DNA from: Bubalus kerabau
Lineage: Eukaryota; Chordata; Mammalia; Artiodactyla; Bovidae
Assembly: GCF_029407905.1 (NCBI RefSeq)
Contig: NC_073626.1
Span: 81,929,482 to 81,993,481, forward strand
Direction of reading: 5' to 3'
Length of the DNA stretch: 64,000 bases
The position numbers were made by a program, and so were the translations under genes. Each line of letters starts with the position of its first letter. Positions within the stretch are counted from its first letter, which is position 1. Positions 1-10,969 of the stretch are shown one piece after another. The notes beneath the pieces are model-generated. The model had not been told where the DNA came from, did no database searches, and saw only the letters and a list, made by a program, of their open reading frames with translations.

Positions 1-990
1 CATGTACATGAAATGTCTCTTTGTTTTTAAAGATCTTCTTGATTTATTTCAGTAATTCATTGTAATTCTCAGTTTACAGATCTTGCACTTCTTTTGTTAA
101 ATTTATTCCAAGTCTTTTTGATGCTATCATAAATGTTTTTCTTAATTCAAATTTTTAATTGTTCCAACTTTATATCTTTTAAAGTCATCAAGAGACAAAC
201 AAATACTTATATAGGCTGTTACTAGTTTCCATTTCTTTCTGTAGAACCTCAACATCTGATGCCATTTTCTATCCTTGAGAAAGACTTTAGTATTCTTGGA
301 AGAAAAGACTGCCAGAAAAGTATCTTGGTTTTCATTCATCTAGGCATGTTTTTATTTCATCTTTATTTCTGAAGGACAGTTTTGCTGAATATTGATATAT
401 TCACTGACTTTTTTTTTTTTTTTTAAGAATTTTGAATGTCATTGCATTGCCTTTTGGTCTCCACTGTTTCAGATAAGAAGTCAGCCATTCATAATACTGT
501 TGTTCTGAGATTTCTCTATTAAAGCCTTGCATCGACTATTGTGACTATGGTCACTCTATTCTCACCAGCTGGAACTGCAACTTCAGGCGAGCAGAGCAAC
601 TAACTTTACTTGCAGAACTGCCAATTACCAATACTGCTACTTCTGAAATAGTCCGGTGAAACATGGATGTTCACATTCTACTCCAAATAAAGCTAGCACC
701 CTCCAGCAACAAAGCTCTCCCTTTTCATGACTAGCCTTACCCTGCAAAATTACATTGACTGAGCCATCCCAGGAATGAAAGCCACAAATGCCCTCTGTTC
801 TTATATATAGTTCTAGCAGATTTTTGTGAAGCAACTTTCCTCAATTTGTTGTTTGCCTTTAGTCAATTTCCAGAGCCCTGAAATGGGTGTTTACAAGAAT
901 TTAGTTGACTTTTATAGTTGTTTTTTGAGAAAAGGATTTGCCAACCTCTCCACTCTACCATAAGCACTGGTTGTCTGATTTGAACTGCTA
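1..990 (-). mobile_element. Old L1 LINE fragments
   Basis: AT-rich DNA with several stretches I recognise as reverse-strand L1. Positions 1-200 resemble an ORF2-region antisense segment, 300-520 a second segment around a T-run at 409-424, and 845-975 a 5'-region-like segment. The pieces keep one orientation but are separated by deleted or diverged sequence, and 520-840 is the least certain. No open frame survives. Family level (L1) is an inference from consensus memory. Confidence 0.55.
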
Positions 991-1082
991 TTATTTTATC
1001 CACTTATGAATATGCTCATATCCTTAATTTTCTTTGAATCAATAGGAAATAACTTGGCTAAAATCATTCCTTTGTAAACGTA

Positions 1083-1352
1083 TGCTGCTGCTAAGTCACT
1101 TCAGTCATGTCTGACTCTGTGTGACCCCATAGATGGCAGCCCACCAGGCTCCCCCGTCCCTGGGATTCTCCAGGCAAGAACACTGGAGTGGGTTGCCATT
1201 TCCTTCTCCAATGCATGCAAGTGAAAATGAAAGTGAAGTCGCTCAGTCATGTCCGACTCTTAGCAACCCCATGGACTGCAGCCCACCAGGCTCCTCCGTC
1301 CATGGGATTTTCTAGGCAAGAGTACTGGAGTGGGGTGCCATTGCCTTCTCTG
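1083..1352 (-). mobile_element. BOV-A2 SINE (dimer)
   Basis: Two BovA monomers in tandem, reverse complement to the usual consensus. The first ends near the short linker at 1209-1237 and the second runs to the 'gccattgccttctc' end. The 'caggcaaga' and 'gtccgactct' blocks recur once in each monomer. The translated frame over it is a SINE artefact. No clean target-site duplication was found. Confidence 0.92.
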
Positions 1353-1374
1353 TCGTAACTATATAAAGGCTTTA

Positions 1375-1582
1375 AAAATTTGGAAACTCCCTGACAATCT
1401 GCTTGTCATAACACCCACCATACTCAACAGCAAACTATCTGTTTAATTATCCTTAACCCTCACTAAACTATAAGCTCCGTTACAATAGGGAGTATGTGTC
1501 TTTTGTTCATGAGCTATATGCCTAGCACAATCTGATGTATTAAGAGGTGCTTAGACTTAAAATATTTGTTAAATAAACAAGT
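1375..1582 (+). mobile_element. L2 LINE 3' end
   Basis: Ancient LINE2 tail. The 'ataagctccgt' block is followed by a 'cctagcaca' block and an 'aaatatttgttaaataaa' ending, the order seen at L2 3' ends. It is strongly diverged, and 1583-1800 beyond it shows nothing recognisable. Confidence 0.55.
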
Positions 1583-1800
1583 AAATTTCCCCTACCCTGT
1601 TGAGGTAATAGGGAAGAGCCAAGGCAATGTAAAAGCATTTTAACTACAATTCATTCTATGCTTAAATAATTAGTCACTGGGGGTCTTCTTTGTTTATAGG
1701 AAAACAAAATGCTCTGTTCTCAAAATAAGTGATCTTTAGTTCTTTAGAACTTTATTCCATGAGCCCTCAACTGGTATTTGAAAGTACTTAGCCCATAGTT

Positions 1801-2054
1801 GGGGCTTCCCTAGTGGCTCAGATGGTGAACAGTCTGCCTGCAATGCAGGAGACCTGGGTTCAATCCTTTGGTTGGGAGGGTCCAGACCCAGGTTTGATCC
1901 TTGGGTGGGGAAGATCCCCTAGAGAAGGGAATGGCTACCCACTCCAGTGTTCTTGCCTAGAAAATTCCATGGGCAGAGGAGCCTGGTGGGCTACAGCCCA
2001 TGGGGTCGCAAAGAGTCAGACACGACTGAGCGACTAGTGCGTTTACTTTTCACG
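1801..2054 (+). mobile_element. Bov-tA SINE
   Basis: tRNA-derived head ('ggcttccctagtggctcag', then an A-box/B-box-like region) followed by a BovA body ending 'gactgagcgacta'. The B-box/linker region is partly duplicated (about 1857-1920), making the copy longer than usual. Imperfect flanking duplication GCCCATAGTT (1791-1800) and GCCTGTAGTT (2055-2064), 8 of 10 matching, suggests an older insertion. Confidence 0.93.
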
Positions 2055-2174
2055 GCCTGTAGTTACAGTTTTAGGAAGACCATGTAACAGAATGTAAAAA
2101 CTAGGATGGGGAATTTTGATTTGCCTCTGTCAATAGCTGCCTGACAAATAAATGACTGAATAAGTGACTGAATG

Positions 2175-2420
2175 TTATTCTCTCTGGGCCTTCATTTTCT
2201 CATTTAAAAATGGGTTGCAAACATGACCAAACAGAAGTATCACTCATCAATAATGTTCCACTGTTAGAATCCCCAGAGTTGAGAGGTGATAACCTATACT
2301 ATTAAAAGCTCCAGTGGTAAGATTTTTGTAGTCAGCTAGACTGGTAAATGGATGGCCTTTGAGAATTGCTGAACTAGATGCTCTCAAAGGCCCCTTTCAG
2401 TCCTGAACTTACTTGCTTCC
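2175..2420 (+). mobile_element. MIR SINE relic
   Basis: The segment 'cttcattttctcatttaaaaatggg' followed by 'actagatgctctcaaaggcccctttcag' has the order of the MIR core and 3' region. It is highly diverged, with a middle part that does not align by eye. Confidence 0.4.
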
Positions 2421-3800
2421 ATTCCTCTCAACACAAGTGAAACTCTCTTTGGGTTATACACCTGCGTCACCCCAAACCTCTGAGTGAAAAGGTAAGTCTT
2501 TGAAGATGTAGTTTATTCAGGCCAAAGCAAAGACAGTCTCTGACTTGTTTCTGTCTAGTCACTCAAAATGTTGGTGCATATGAAATAGGAATTGGGGAAA
2601 GGAAACTTACACCTCCTTTGGCTGACGGACAATTGATACAGGAGGAGAACTGCTAATTATCTAATAATGGAGGCTGGTAGGGTATTTTGCTCATTTCATT
2701 CTTTCTGAGCCTGCAAGTGAGCAGCTGCTACTGTCTCTTGCATTTCACAACTTTTAGAAAAGCAGCCCTTCCCAGCAGGAGCTTATTTCAAAATAAATTG
2801 AATAAGGCTTCGCATGTGAAAAGGATGTTCTGGGTACTGTGAATAGGACTCTTCTCAACCAACTCCACAGACTGTTTTCCTGGGAATAGAATAAAGTAAA
2901 CTTTGAGGAAAGGGTGGCAAATAGCTGACCAGACCATGAAAATGTTCCTGCTCAAACACAGGCATTTCATCTCTTTTGGTCTATGAGAAATAAAGGCCCA
3001 CCTAGGTCCCTAAGAGGGAAGTTGAGAACCCTGTGATGATCTGAAGAGGCTGGTGCTCTCTGTTTCTAGAGGAGTGCTTCCGCTAGATGCCAAAACCCAG
3101 TATTCCCCCTTTCACGGGGAAAGCTTAAGTGCATGGAAGAATGACTGCTCCCAAAGCACCAGAGATGTGCTCTGATCTGCAAGAGAACCACAGCCTGAGC
3201 CTTCCTCACAGATCCCAGTAAACTTACTGCTTGCTCTGATACATAACAATGCTAGGTAGCAATTCAATTTAGAAACTGAAAAAAATAATTTTCACATATC
3301 AATTTATAATACTAAGTCTGTGATTCTCAGTCTTCTTACAATGATGTCACTTTGTTTGACAGAAACGTCTGACAGTAGCAGACATTTTAACTAAATTATA
3401 ATATGTTCCTCAGCAGAAATGCAATGTATCCACTAAAAATAGAGCAGAACAAGACAAATATTTGTAACTTTAAGTAACAGATAAGATTCCAGATAGCATG
3501 GCAAATATTACTAACATGTAAAAATAAACACAAGAGAACTATTTGAAGGAAACATATAGAATAATAATAATTGCATTAGAATGGTGTGATTAATAGCTGA
3601 TATTTTTCAAACTTTCAGATAATTTTTAAAAACTAAAATATCACTGTGATTAATGAAGAATAAACGCTATTGAATGAAGATTATCCATTGATCTTAGCAG
3701 CCACCTATACTTCCCTGTTTTACTTTTCCCCATAAAATCCTTTAGTCATAGTGACAAAGGAAGGGGCATGAGTTCATATAGGGAAAAAGAGTCGGGGTTG
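2421..3800. other. Unassigned intergenic DNA
   Basis: No open frame above chance, no recognisable repeat, RNA gene or regulatory motif. AT-rich from 3240 to 3680. Confidence 0.5.
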
Positions 3801-3812
3801 GTGGTGTGAGTC

Positions 3813-3898
3813 GATTGCAGGCTTGGAGTGAGCCTGCAATCCCAAGCTTAGGTGATTTAGGGATGCTGGACTATGGTCTAGCATCTCTAAACCTAGAC
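3813..3898. repeat. Two adjacent inverted repeats (hairpins)
   Basis: First hairpin: GATTGCAGGCT (3813-3823) and its exact complement AGCCTGCAATC (3831-3841) around a 7-nt loop. Second: 15-nt arms 3857-3871 and 3876-3890 around the loop TATG. Its two mismatches are both G-T, so in plus-strand RNA every position can pair (as G-U). After a 2-nt bulge the pairing can extend through AGGT/ACCT. I do not recognise the sequence as a known repeat; it could be a palindromic DNA-transposon relic or a structured RNA. Confidence 0.7.
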
Positions 3899-3974
3899 TA
3901 TGGTACTGAATATAAGAGCATCTGTTTCAAAGAATATTGACAAACTGTATTGACAAGGAGGAAGTCTGATAAAT

Positions 3975-4240
3975 GAATGCTGAAAGTGTTACTCCACCTG
4001 CTCCCTCCATCTTACACTTAAGTGGTCATCTATACCTGTTCTATTTGAATCCAAACTTGGCTCTTCACTCTAATCCAATCTCCACTGCCTTGACTATTCC
4101 ACTGCCACTAGCTATCTGCTTTAAAACCTTTTCAGTTATTCCCTATATTCCACAGAAGCCACCTTCTAACATGCTTCAGCTATACCTAGCACAATACTTT
4201 TTGATGTATGCTAAATAACAATAAATATTTGTTGAATGAA
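3975..4240 (+). mobile_element. L2 LINE 3' end
   Basis: Pyrimidine-rich block with 'cactgccttgactattcca', then 'tacctagcacaatac' and 'aataaatatttgttgaatgaa'. This is the arrangement of an L2 3' end, and the last part also resembles the MIR/L2 shared tail. The 81-codon frame across it is incidental. Confidence 0.5.
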
Positions 4241-5800
4241 AAAGCATTCCTTTATCAGTAACACACAGAATGAATCTATGAACTGCCAATAATCGTTTTC
4301 CAGAATAGTAGAATAAGGACCTCCGAAAATCTGCTCCTCCATGAAAAGAATGTAACTATTGGGGGGAAAAAAAAAAAACAATTCTCACTGTCAAACTTTA
4401 TCAGCGCTCCATAAATTAATTAAAGTCTTGCAACAATCTGAGGAGTGTTTATTTAAGAAATATGGCTGGACCTTTACCAGAACAGCAAGTTCTGTGGGTT
4501 TTTAATTTTAATCTTATCCACCTCGCCCTAGCTTTGCAACAGTCTTGAAAACAACTATGGAAACTGGAAACCAGAAGCCCAAAAGCTGCTAGAAAGAAGC
4601 ATGATGGGTTCGGAACTCCTCAAATACCCTGTTAACTAGAGAGCTGTCACTATTTGATCTCCCTAGATAGCTCTAGGTTGTACCTGCCTTCTAAGGCGGA
4701 GAATGAGTATCTAACTATCTCTTTCTCCACTGAAAATGGTAGGTAGGTATTTCACTTATTAATTAATCCAGGCCCGTGGAAATCGAAGGGTCTAATCTTT
4801 GGGGTCCAGGCCATAGCAATCCTACAAAACTTAATGCAAAAGAAAGCAGCATTTCTGGCGTGGGTATCAGAACCAACTGAGAATAATTTTAAAGCAAAAG
4901 TAAGCAAAGCAAAACAAGCAAACAAGCAAAAATCAAGCTGATACACAAGAGAATGTGAATTGACAAACACATTACCTTAGAAAAAAGGACGACTGACAAC
5001 TGCCTCTGGGGAGCCTCCCCACTCTCTCCTTTTTCTGTACGCTCAGCTGCAAGAGAATTTGCTGGAAAATGGACTGAAATCCGTAACACTTTGCACAGTA
5101 GCAGCAAAAGCAGACACATCGGTCAACATAAAGTGAAAATAGGTGTGACTCTTCCCTCACCTTCCACCTGACCTGAGTGGCTGCTTTCTCTTCTCTTCCC
5201 TTTCTTCCTGCTCTTTGCTCCTCATTTCCTTTTAAAGTTTTCATTGTCTCTGTTTCTGACTCTTCTCCTTTGTCTCCCTGGAGTCATTTTCTCTTCCCTC
5301 CATTTGACTTGGAAATAAAAAAGCACATGCAAAGCCTTTGCAGAGTGTGCTGTGTGTTCCTATTGAAAAACATTTATTTGATTTGTGGCTACATCTGATC
5401 TAGGTTGCTTCCAGATGCAAAGTAGAGGTACAGCCCATCCTCTGACCCAACCCAGGATATAGCAGTTAAAAATATTGCTGGATGAGAGTTTCTGCCTGAA
5501 AAATCTGGTTCTCTTTATTTTTTTGCCACTTAATATTAAGTAATTTTGATGGATGTTCTGAACCTATTTCTTTGACTCTGTCCCAGATTCAAAGACTGAT
5601 TCCCCAGGTATCTCCGTACTCTTTGGGCTGCATGTTCTGGACTCTGGAATTTTTTTTTTTTTTTTTTTTCCTATGCTGACTTATAAGCACTTTTAGCACT
5701 GACTACCCTTTTGGTCTTGGATATAATGCTACTTGTAACCTTTAAAACCAGCATTTTCCCCTCCTTTGTTTCCGAAATTCCAAATGGAATCGAGAAGACT
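4241..5800. other. Unassigned intergenic DNA
   Basis: Holds an A-run at about 4365-4379, the first copy of an unassigned direct duplication (4891-4995, listed separately) and a long T-run at about 5650-5670. The T/C-rich segment 5180-5310 gives chance frames on both strands. Nothing else recognised. Confidence 0.5.
4891..4995. repeat. Unassigned direct duplication, copy A
   Basis: About 105 bp that align with 7049-7150 in the same orientation at roughly 85% identity by eye, with three small gaps. The shared core includes 'taagcaaagcaaaacaa' and 'agagaatgtgaa'. It matches no repeat family I recognise. Homology may extend left to a shared 'tgggt' at 4861. Confidence 0.75.
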
Positions 5801-5804
5801 ATAA

Positions 5805-5970
5805 TATAATGGAAAAAAGCATTTGGACTCCAGTCAAAAGACATAGAATTTGAATACTATATTTCTGGTTATCAATTTTTGACACTGGACAAGTCACTTA
5901 CTTTGACTCTTGGATTCTTCATCTCCAAAGTGGTACCCATAATAAATACCAGATTCCTCATTTAGGAGGG
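5805..5970 (+). mobile_element. MIR SINE relic
   Basis: Order of blocks fits MIR: 'gcatttggactccagtcaaaa', 'gacactggacaagtcactta', 'ttcttcatctccaaagtgg', then 'aataaatacc'. Moderately diverged. Confidence 0.65.
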
Positions 5971-6189
5971 ACCACCTAGTTTCTGATTTCATGCCAAAAA
6001 ACTTCCTTTCTCCCACACTACACGTTGTTCCTCCTCAAGAGGTCAGATTACTAATCTGAATGGCCATATTCCAAGTTTAGGCTACATTTATGCCGGTTTG
6101 GGGTCACTGGTGGCAAATGTTTCTCTCTCTGATGCTTTCCTTCTGCTCCTGTTGTCTGCATACTTCATAACAGGAGACCTGTAGCCTGG

Positions 6190-6336
6190 TTGTTCCAAGG
6201 AAAAGCAGCATCAGCACTGAGAGCTTGCAAGAAAATAAGAACCTTGGGTTATACCCCGAGCTATTAACCTGCACTTTAGCAAGACTCCCAGGTAATCACA
6301 GGCACGTTACAGCCTGAGAAGCACTGCTGTAGAGCA
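6190..6336 (+). mobile_element. MER5-type (hAT-Charlie) relic
   Basis: Ends with 'ctcccaggtaatcacagg' and 'cctgagaagcactgctgta', similar to the MER5A/B terminal half. The upstream part 'cttgcaagaaaataagaacc' fits more weakly. Non-autonomous DNA transposon, old. Confidence 0.5.
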
Positions 6337-7048
6337 CGCATGTCCCCCATGCTGGTCTTGCTCCAGCCTGCTGTTTCTCTCCCACAGCTATGCTGCCTTT
6401 AGCTTGAATGGTGTCGCAGATGGAGGGGCATAGTGTTATCAATACCGTGCTTTGCAAGTTAGCTCAGATATTTCTGTCGATAAAGTTTGAAGAGAAGCTT
6501 ATAGTGGTGAAGTTACCTTTTCCTAAAGGAAATGTGAACTAACATACGTTGAAGAAAACCACAGAAAGGAATCACAGGCAGGTACAGTAGCGGAGTTCAT
6601 GAGGGTGGTTGAAGACAAATCCCAGAGGGCAGAGAGGGCTTGCCTTTTTAATGAGCTTGCGAGTGATGGATGCCTCTCCAGAGGATCCTCTACTTCTAAA
6701 AGGGAAAAAGGATAATTGAACTTATAGATCGTTCTCTCCACTTCACAGAAATGTGTGTGAGCTCTGAAGGAGAGAAGCTGTATTAAAGTTCCCAGTGAGT
6801 TGGGCTAGATCAGAGTGAGTGGGGTTATAGATTTTTGACTTGCACCTTCTTATTAATATTCATTAGATTTGGGTATTATTGAATCAATGGTGGTTTACTT
6901 CAAAATTTCTGAATCTTTTACCTGTACTTTCATATTGTTTAACTATTATCTTTAGATTTTTTTGTCTTTTTCTATTCTCTTCCTCAACAGATTTCTCCTT
7001 GTCTTTATACTAAGTTGTCATAATGGGTTACTCAAAGAACCTTTTTCT
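6337..7048. other. Unassigned intergenic DNA
   Basis: No supported gene or repeat. The 72-codon minus-strand frame at 6523-6741 has no recognisable domain. Confidence 0.5.
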
Positions 7049-7150
7049 AAAGCAAAAAAGTAAGCAAAGCAAAACAAACAAGAAAATCAAGTTGACACAG
7101 AAGAGAATGTGAACTGACAAGCATGTTACTTTGGAAAAAAGCGTGATTGG
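7049..7150. repeat. Unassigned direct duplication, copy B
   Basis: Second copy of the segment at 4891-4995, same orientation, start-to-start distance about 2.16 kb. It differs by an AA insertion near the start, small deletions in the 'caagcaaacaag' region and scattered, mostly transition-type substitutions. Confidence 0.75.
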
Positions 7151-7297
7151 AAACAAACAGTAAACATATATATGGTGGCTACTGAATTAAATGCAAATCT
7201 CATGTAAAATGGAAGTTTGCAAACAGACCAGTGATAGACACAGGGTAGAGAAGGGTACTGATCACAAAGAGCTGTGAGAGAATTTAGGGGGCAAGGG

Positions 7298-7863
7298 GTG
7301 ATTGCAGCCATGAAATTAAAAGATGCTTACTCCTTGGAAGGAAAGTTATGACCAACCTAGACTGCATATTTAAGAGCAGAGACATTACTTTGCCAACAAA
7401 GGTCCGTCTAGTCAAAGCTATGGTTTTTCCTGTGGTCATGTATGGATGTGAGAGTTGAACTGTGAAGAAAGCTGAGTGCCGAAGAATTGATGCTTTTGAA
7501 CTGTGGTGATAGAGAAGACTCTTGAGAGTCCCTTGGAGTGCAAGGAGATCCAACCAGTCCATTCTGCAGGAGATCAGCCCTGGGATTTCTTTGGAAGGAA
7601 TGATGCTAAAGCTGAAACTCCAATACTTTGGCCACCTCATGTGAAGAGTTGACTCATTAGAAAAGACTCTGATGCTGGGAGGGATTGGGGGCAGGAGGAG
7701 AAGGGGACGACAGAGGATGAGATGGCTGGATGGCATCACTGACTCGATGAACGTGAGTCTGAGTGAACTCTGGGAGTTGGTGATGGACAGGGAGGCCTGG
7801 CGTGCTGTGATCCATGGGGTCGCAAAGAGTCGGACATGACTGAGCGACTGAACTGAACTGAAT
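7298..7863 (+). mobile_element. BovB LINE, 5'-truncated 3' end
   Basis: Last ~565 bp of an RTE-class BovB LINE, ending in the 'gactgagcgactgaactgaa' repeat-like tail. It encodes only the C-terminal part of ORF2 and carries in-frame stops, for example within the region that reads 'tgtggtgatagagaag' here but 'tgtggtgttggagaag' in the copies near 39.6 and 49.5 kb. The long minus-strand frame (7284-7919) is the antisense of this piece, not a gene. Confidence 0.93.
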
Positions 7864-8091
7864 GAATGGTCCTGTATCTTGACTATGATGGTCATTACTG
7901 GAATATATGAAGTTATCAAAATTTATAGAACTGTATACTTTAAAAGGTTAAGTATGTAAATTATATACTTCCCTCACAATAAGAATGTGGGGGAAGTTAC
8001 AATCTGAAGACAAATTTAAAAATTAAAATAATGACAGCGTGTTGCATAGGACATGGGTGGGCGTGGTCGTATATGTTCTTACCTGCGAGAG

Positions 8092-8265
8092 GCAGCTGTA
8101 TTGGTTAAGAACATGGCTTGAGAGCCAGAGGACCTGAGTTCACCCTGGAAGTTATAAAATTCTCTGTTGTCTCAGTTTCCTAACCTGTCAGCTGATGCAG
8201 CATCTACCTCATGGGGGTTACTGTTAGGAATAAACAACAACAAAGATAATGACAAAACAGGCATG
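8092..8265 (+). mobile_element. MIR SINE relic
   Basis: Contains 'gagagccagaggacctgagttc', 'tgtctcagtttcctaacctgt' and 'tctacctcatgggggttactg' in MIR order, which makes it one of the clearer MIR copies in the window. Confidence 0.75.
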
Positions 8266-9238
8266 GGAACTGAAAATTTAAGGCTTCGCAATGAGAGAAA
8301 GTCTCTAATGTTTTCTTTTTCCTCACCTCATGCTTGGTGGGGTCATCCTTGTCTCTGCTGAAAAATAGTCTTCATCACAAAACCCCCACACGTAAGTCTG
8401 CCTAGCCTGCCGTATCAGGCAGCCACTGCTGAGGAAATGCTCTAGAATAAACCTCAGAGAGAGAATAAATCACCTCTCATGCCACGCTCCCTCCAGGTGA
8501 GGACTGAGGTCATTGCAAAAGGCATAACAAATAGTCAACATAATGTACCAAACTAATAGATTCTATAAGGAAAACTAAATGGAAAATTTTTCTTGAGTGT
8601 TAGGCACCTCTGGCTGAAGAGACAGTGGAGCCTGTGTTATTATAGATGTAGTTGAATCAATAATACTTTTTCATTCATTTCTTTTTCATTTCACAAAAAA
8701 GCCTCTTTTAACCAAAGAGGTAAGGAGATATTATCGAGGGCAATTTTTCATGCTCACCATGGATTATATTCTGAGATACCTCACTTTTCTAAATAGCCTC
8801 ATTTCTGGTTTTTCCTTTCTTTCAGAGATGTATTCAATTCTCTTCCAGCAGCATGAATTCATCTGGAAAGCTATGACAATCAATTAAGTAAATGAGAAAA
8901 TAGAATGCTTGTAATTATGATAATCGAGCTATATGAAACCCATGCTCTTAGGCCTACTACCCACGCATCTTTAAGCAATATATTAATTAAGCTTTGGATA
9001 ATTGTTACAATTAGGATCAAGCTTTTATCAGTTTTAAAAATCACTTTGAGAAAAATGAAATATTTTAAAAATACATGCAGCTGTCGGTTTTTAATGCAAT
9101 TCATTATTACGACTCCATTGTCATTTCCCTGGCTGCATGGAAACAATTCCAGGATGCTTTTCTGATGTGACTTTTCATTGACAAGTGGAGGAATTTCATA
9201 TGTTGCACCTTTTTCAGATGTTTTTCTCTTTCTCTAAG
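8266..9238. other. Unassigned intergenic DNA
   Basis: No recognisable repeat or gene. The overlapping frames at 8880-9165 on both strands are AT-rich chance frames. Confidence 0.5.
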
Positions 9239-9577
9239 CCAGAGGTTGGCAAACTTTTCCTGTAAAGAGCCAGATAATAAATATTTTAAGCTTTGCAAAC
9301 CAAGAGGCAAAATTGAAGATACAGGAAAGTACTTATATAACAAGCAACACATTTTTTTCAGTTTGTGTATTGATGGTTTGAAAGCATAATAAAATAATGA
9401 TTGAGTATATTTTTAATTTTTTTGTAAAACACATCTACTAATCTTCCTGTTGAGATATTTTGCTTAGTTGGGGTTCAATGTTAGTTTCTCCTATTGATGA
9501 GTCATTGCAAATGTTTACTGTGAATCCATTCTTAGCCAGCTGTGGTTCATAGAGTGTAGCTTGCCAATCTCTACTCC
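9239..9577. mobile_element. Non-autonomous hAT-like DNA transposon with TIRs
   Basis: Imperfect terminal inverted repeats: GAGGTTGGCAAACT at 9242-9255 and the complement of GAGATTGGCAAGCT at 9558-9571 (12 of 14 match). The left end continues 'tgtaaagagccagataataaatattttaagctttgc', a recognisable mammalian MER-type beginning. The AT-rich interior has no transposase frame. The exact family and 8-bp TSD could not be fixed. Confidence 0.65.
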
Positions 9578-9587
9578 CGATCAATGT

Positions 9588-9760
9588 TCTCAACTATAGG
9601 GTGCAAGAGAATCACCTAAAGGGCTTATTAAAACATAATGCTGAGACACAACCCCGCTTTTCTAGGGGAGCCCAAGAATTGGCATTTCTAACAAATCGTT
9701 ATTTGTTGCTGATGCTCCCAGTCTGAGACCATGCTTTCAGAGCACTGCTCTTGATGTTGG
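9588..9760 (-). mobile_element. MER5-type (hAT-Charlie) relic
   Basis: Begins 'gttctcaactatagggtgcaagagaatcacc' and ends 'gagaccatgctttcagagcactg', consistent with a MER5A/B-like element, with 'ggcatttctaacaa' internally. It directly follows the TIR element at 9239-9577. Confidence 0.5.
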
Positions 9761-9782
9761 TCCTTGTAATAAGTCACATTGA

Positions 9783-10241
9783 TTCCACATATATTTGTTA
9801 ATATATGGTATTTGTTTTTCTGACTTCACTCTGTGTGACAGATTCTAGGTCTGTCTACATCACCACACATGATCCAATTTCATTCCTTTTTATGGCTGAA
9901 TAATATTTCACTGTATATATGTGCCACTCTTTGCAGGGCAGAACAGAGACGCAAATGTGGGGACATGGGGACACAGAGTGGGAAGAGGAGGGTGGGATGG
10001 ATTGAGAGAGTAGCACGGACATATGTATAAATATATGTTACCATGTGTAAAACAGATAGCTAGTGAGAAGCTGCTGTACAGCACAGGAAGCAGCTTGGTG
10101 CTCTGTGATGACCTGGAGGGGTAGGGGGGAGGCTCAAGAGGAAAGGGATATATGTACACATATAGCTGATGTACTTTGTTGTACAGCAGAAACTAACACA
10201 GCACTGTAAAGCAATTACACTCCAATTATAAAATTTTTTAA
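9783..10241 (+). mobile_element. L1 (ruminant L1-BT-type) 3' end with 5' inversion
   Basis: Positions about 9926-10241 are L1 3' UTR in plus orientation ('gctagtgagaagctgctgta', 'gtacagcagaaactaacaca', 'acactccaat'). Positions 9783-9925 are the adjoining upstream L1 sequence in reverse orientation ('tggctgaataatatttcactg'). The whole is flanked by a perfect 12-bp TSD, AAGTCACATTGA, at 9771-9782 and 10242-10253. This is the pattern left by twin priming during L1 insertion. Confidence 0.9.
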
Positions 10242-10963
10242 AAGTCACATTGAATACAAGTCTTATTTCATGTTTTTATGTTCTACTCACATTTCAACTC
10301 ACCTGATAGACTTTACCTTTTGAACTTTGGGGTGCAGGTTAGTAGATCCAAAGCTTAATGTCAATTAAAAAGTGAAGACCTATTTGGCTAGATCAGATTG
10401 ATAATAGAAAGGAAACTTTACCTCTTAAAGAGCTATTAGTCTCTTGCTTGCAAAGTCAGGTATCAGCAATCAGCATCTACTTGTTAGCTGCAAAGAATGC
10501 CTGACTGATATTTTTCCAGTCTCATCAAACTTTTAAGAGTATGCAATATTCCAAAGGATACATGTATGTGAAATGTAAGGATGACACTTTAGCCTTGGAT
10601 TTGACATGTCCTGATTCACCGCACATTATCAACATAATGCTCTTTGGATTTGAATTTGTTGGCATGTTCAACCATTACAATTTAACAGAGAGACTTACGT
10701 GAAGCTGCCAAGGGGCAAGGAGGATAGTAGTTTCCTAAATCCTGGAGTAGTCCATAGTCTACTAAACCAAGTCATCTCTGAGTTGACTATCAAGTTGCTA
10801 TGGGCTCTTGTGCACAAGCTCCAAGTGATTTGAACTGTCACTGATATTGAGGTTGTGAGGAAGGTTAACAAGACAACAGGACATCAGCTAATTTCAATAA
10901 TCACATCTCGCCAGAGAGATTCTTTCAGAAAAGAAGCCAAGTGGAAAGTCTGTTCTGCTTCTG

Positions 10964-10969
10964 TTTATT
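10964..10969 (-). promoter_or_regulatory. Candidate distal poly(A) signal
   Basis: AATAAA on the minus strand, about 3.7 kb after the B3GALT1 stop codon. It is one of three such hexamers in the repeat-poor block; use is inferred, not shown. Confidence 0.25.
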
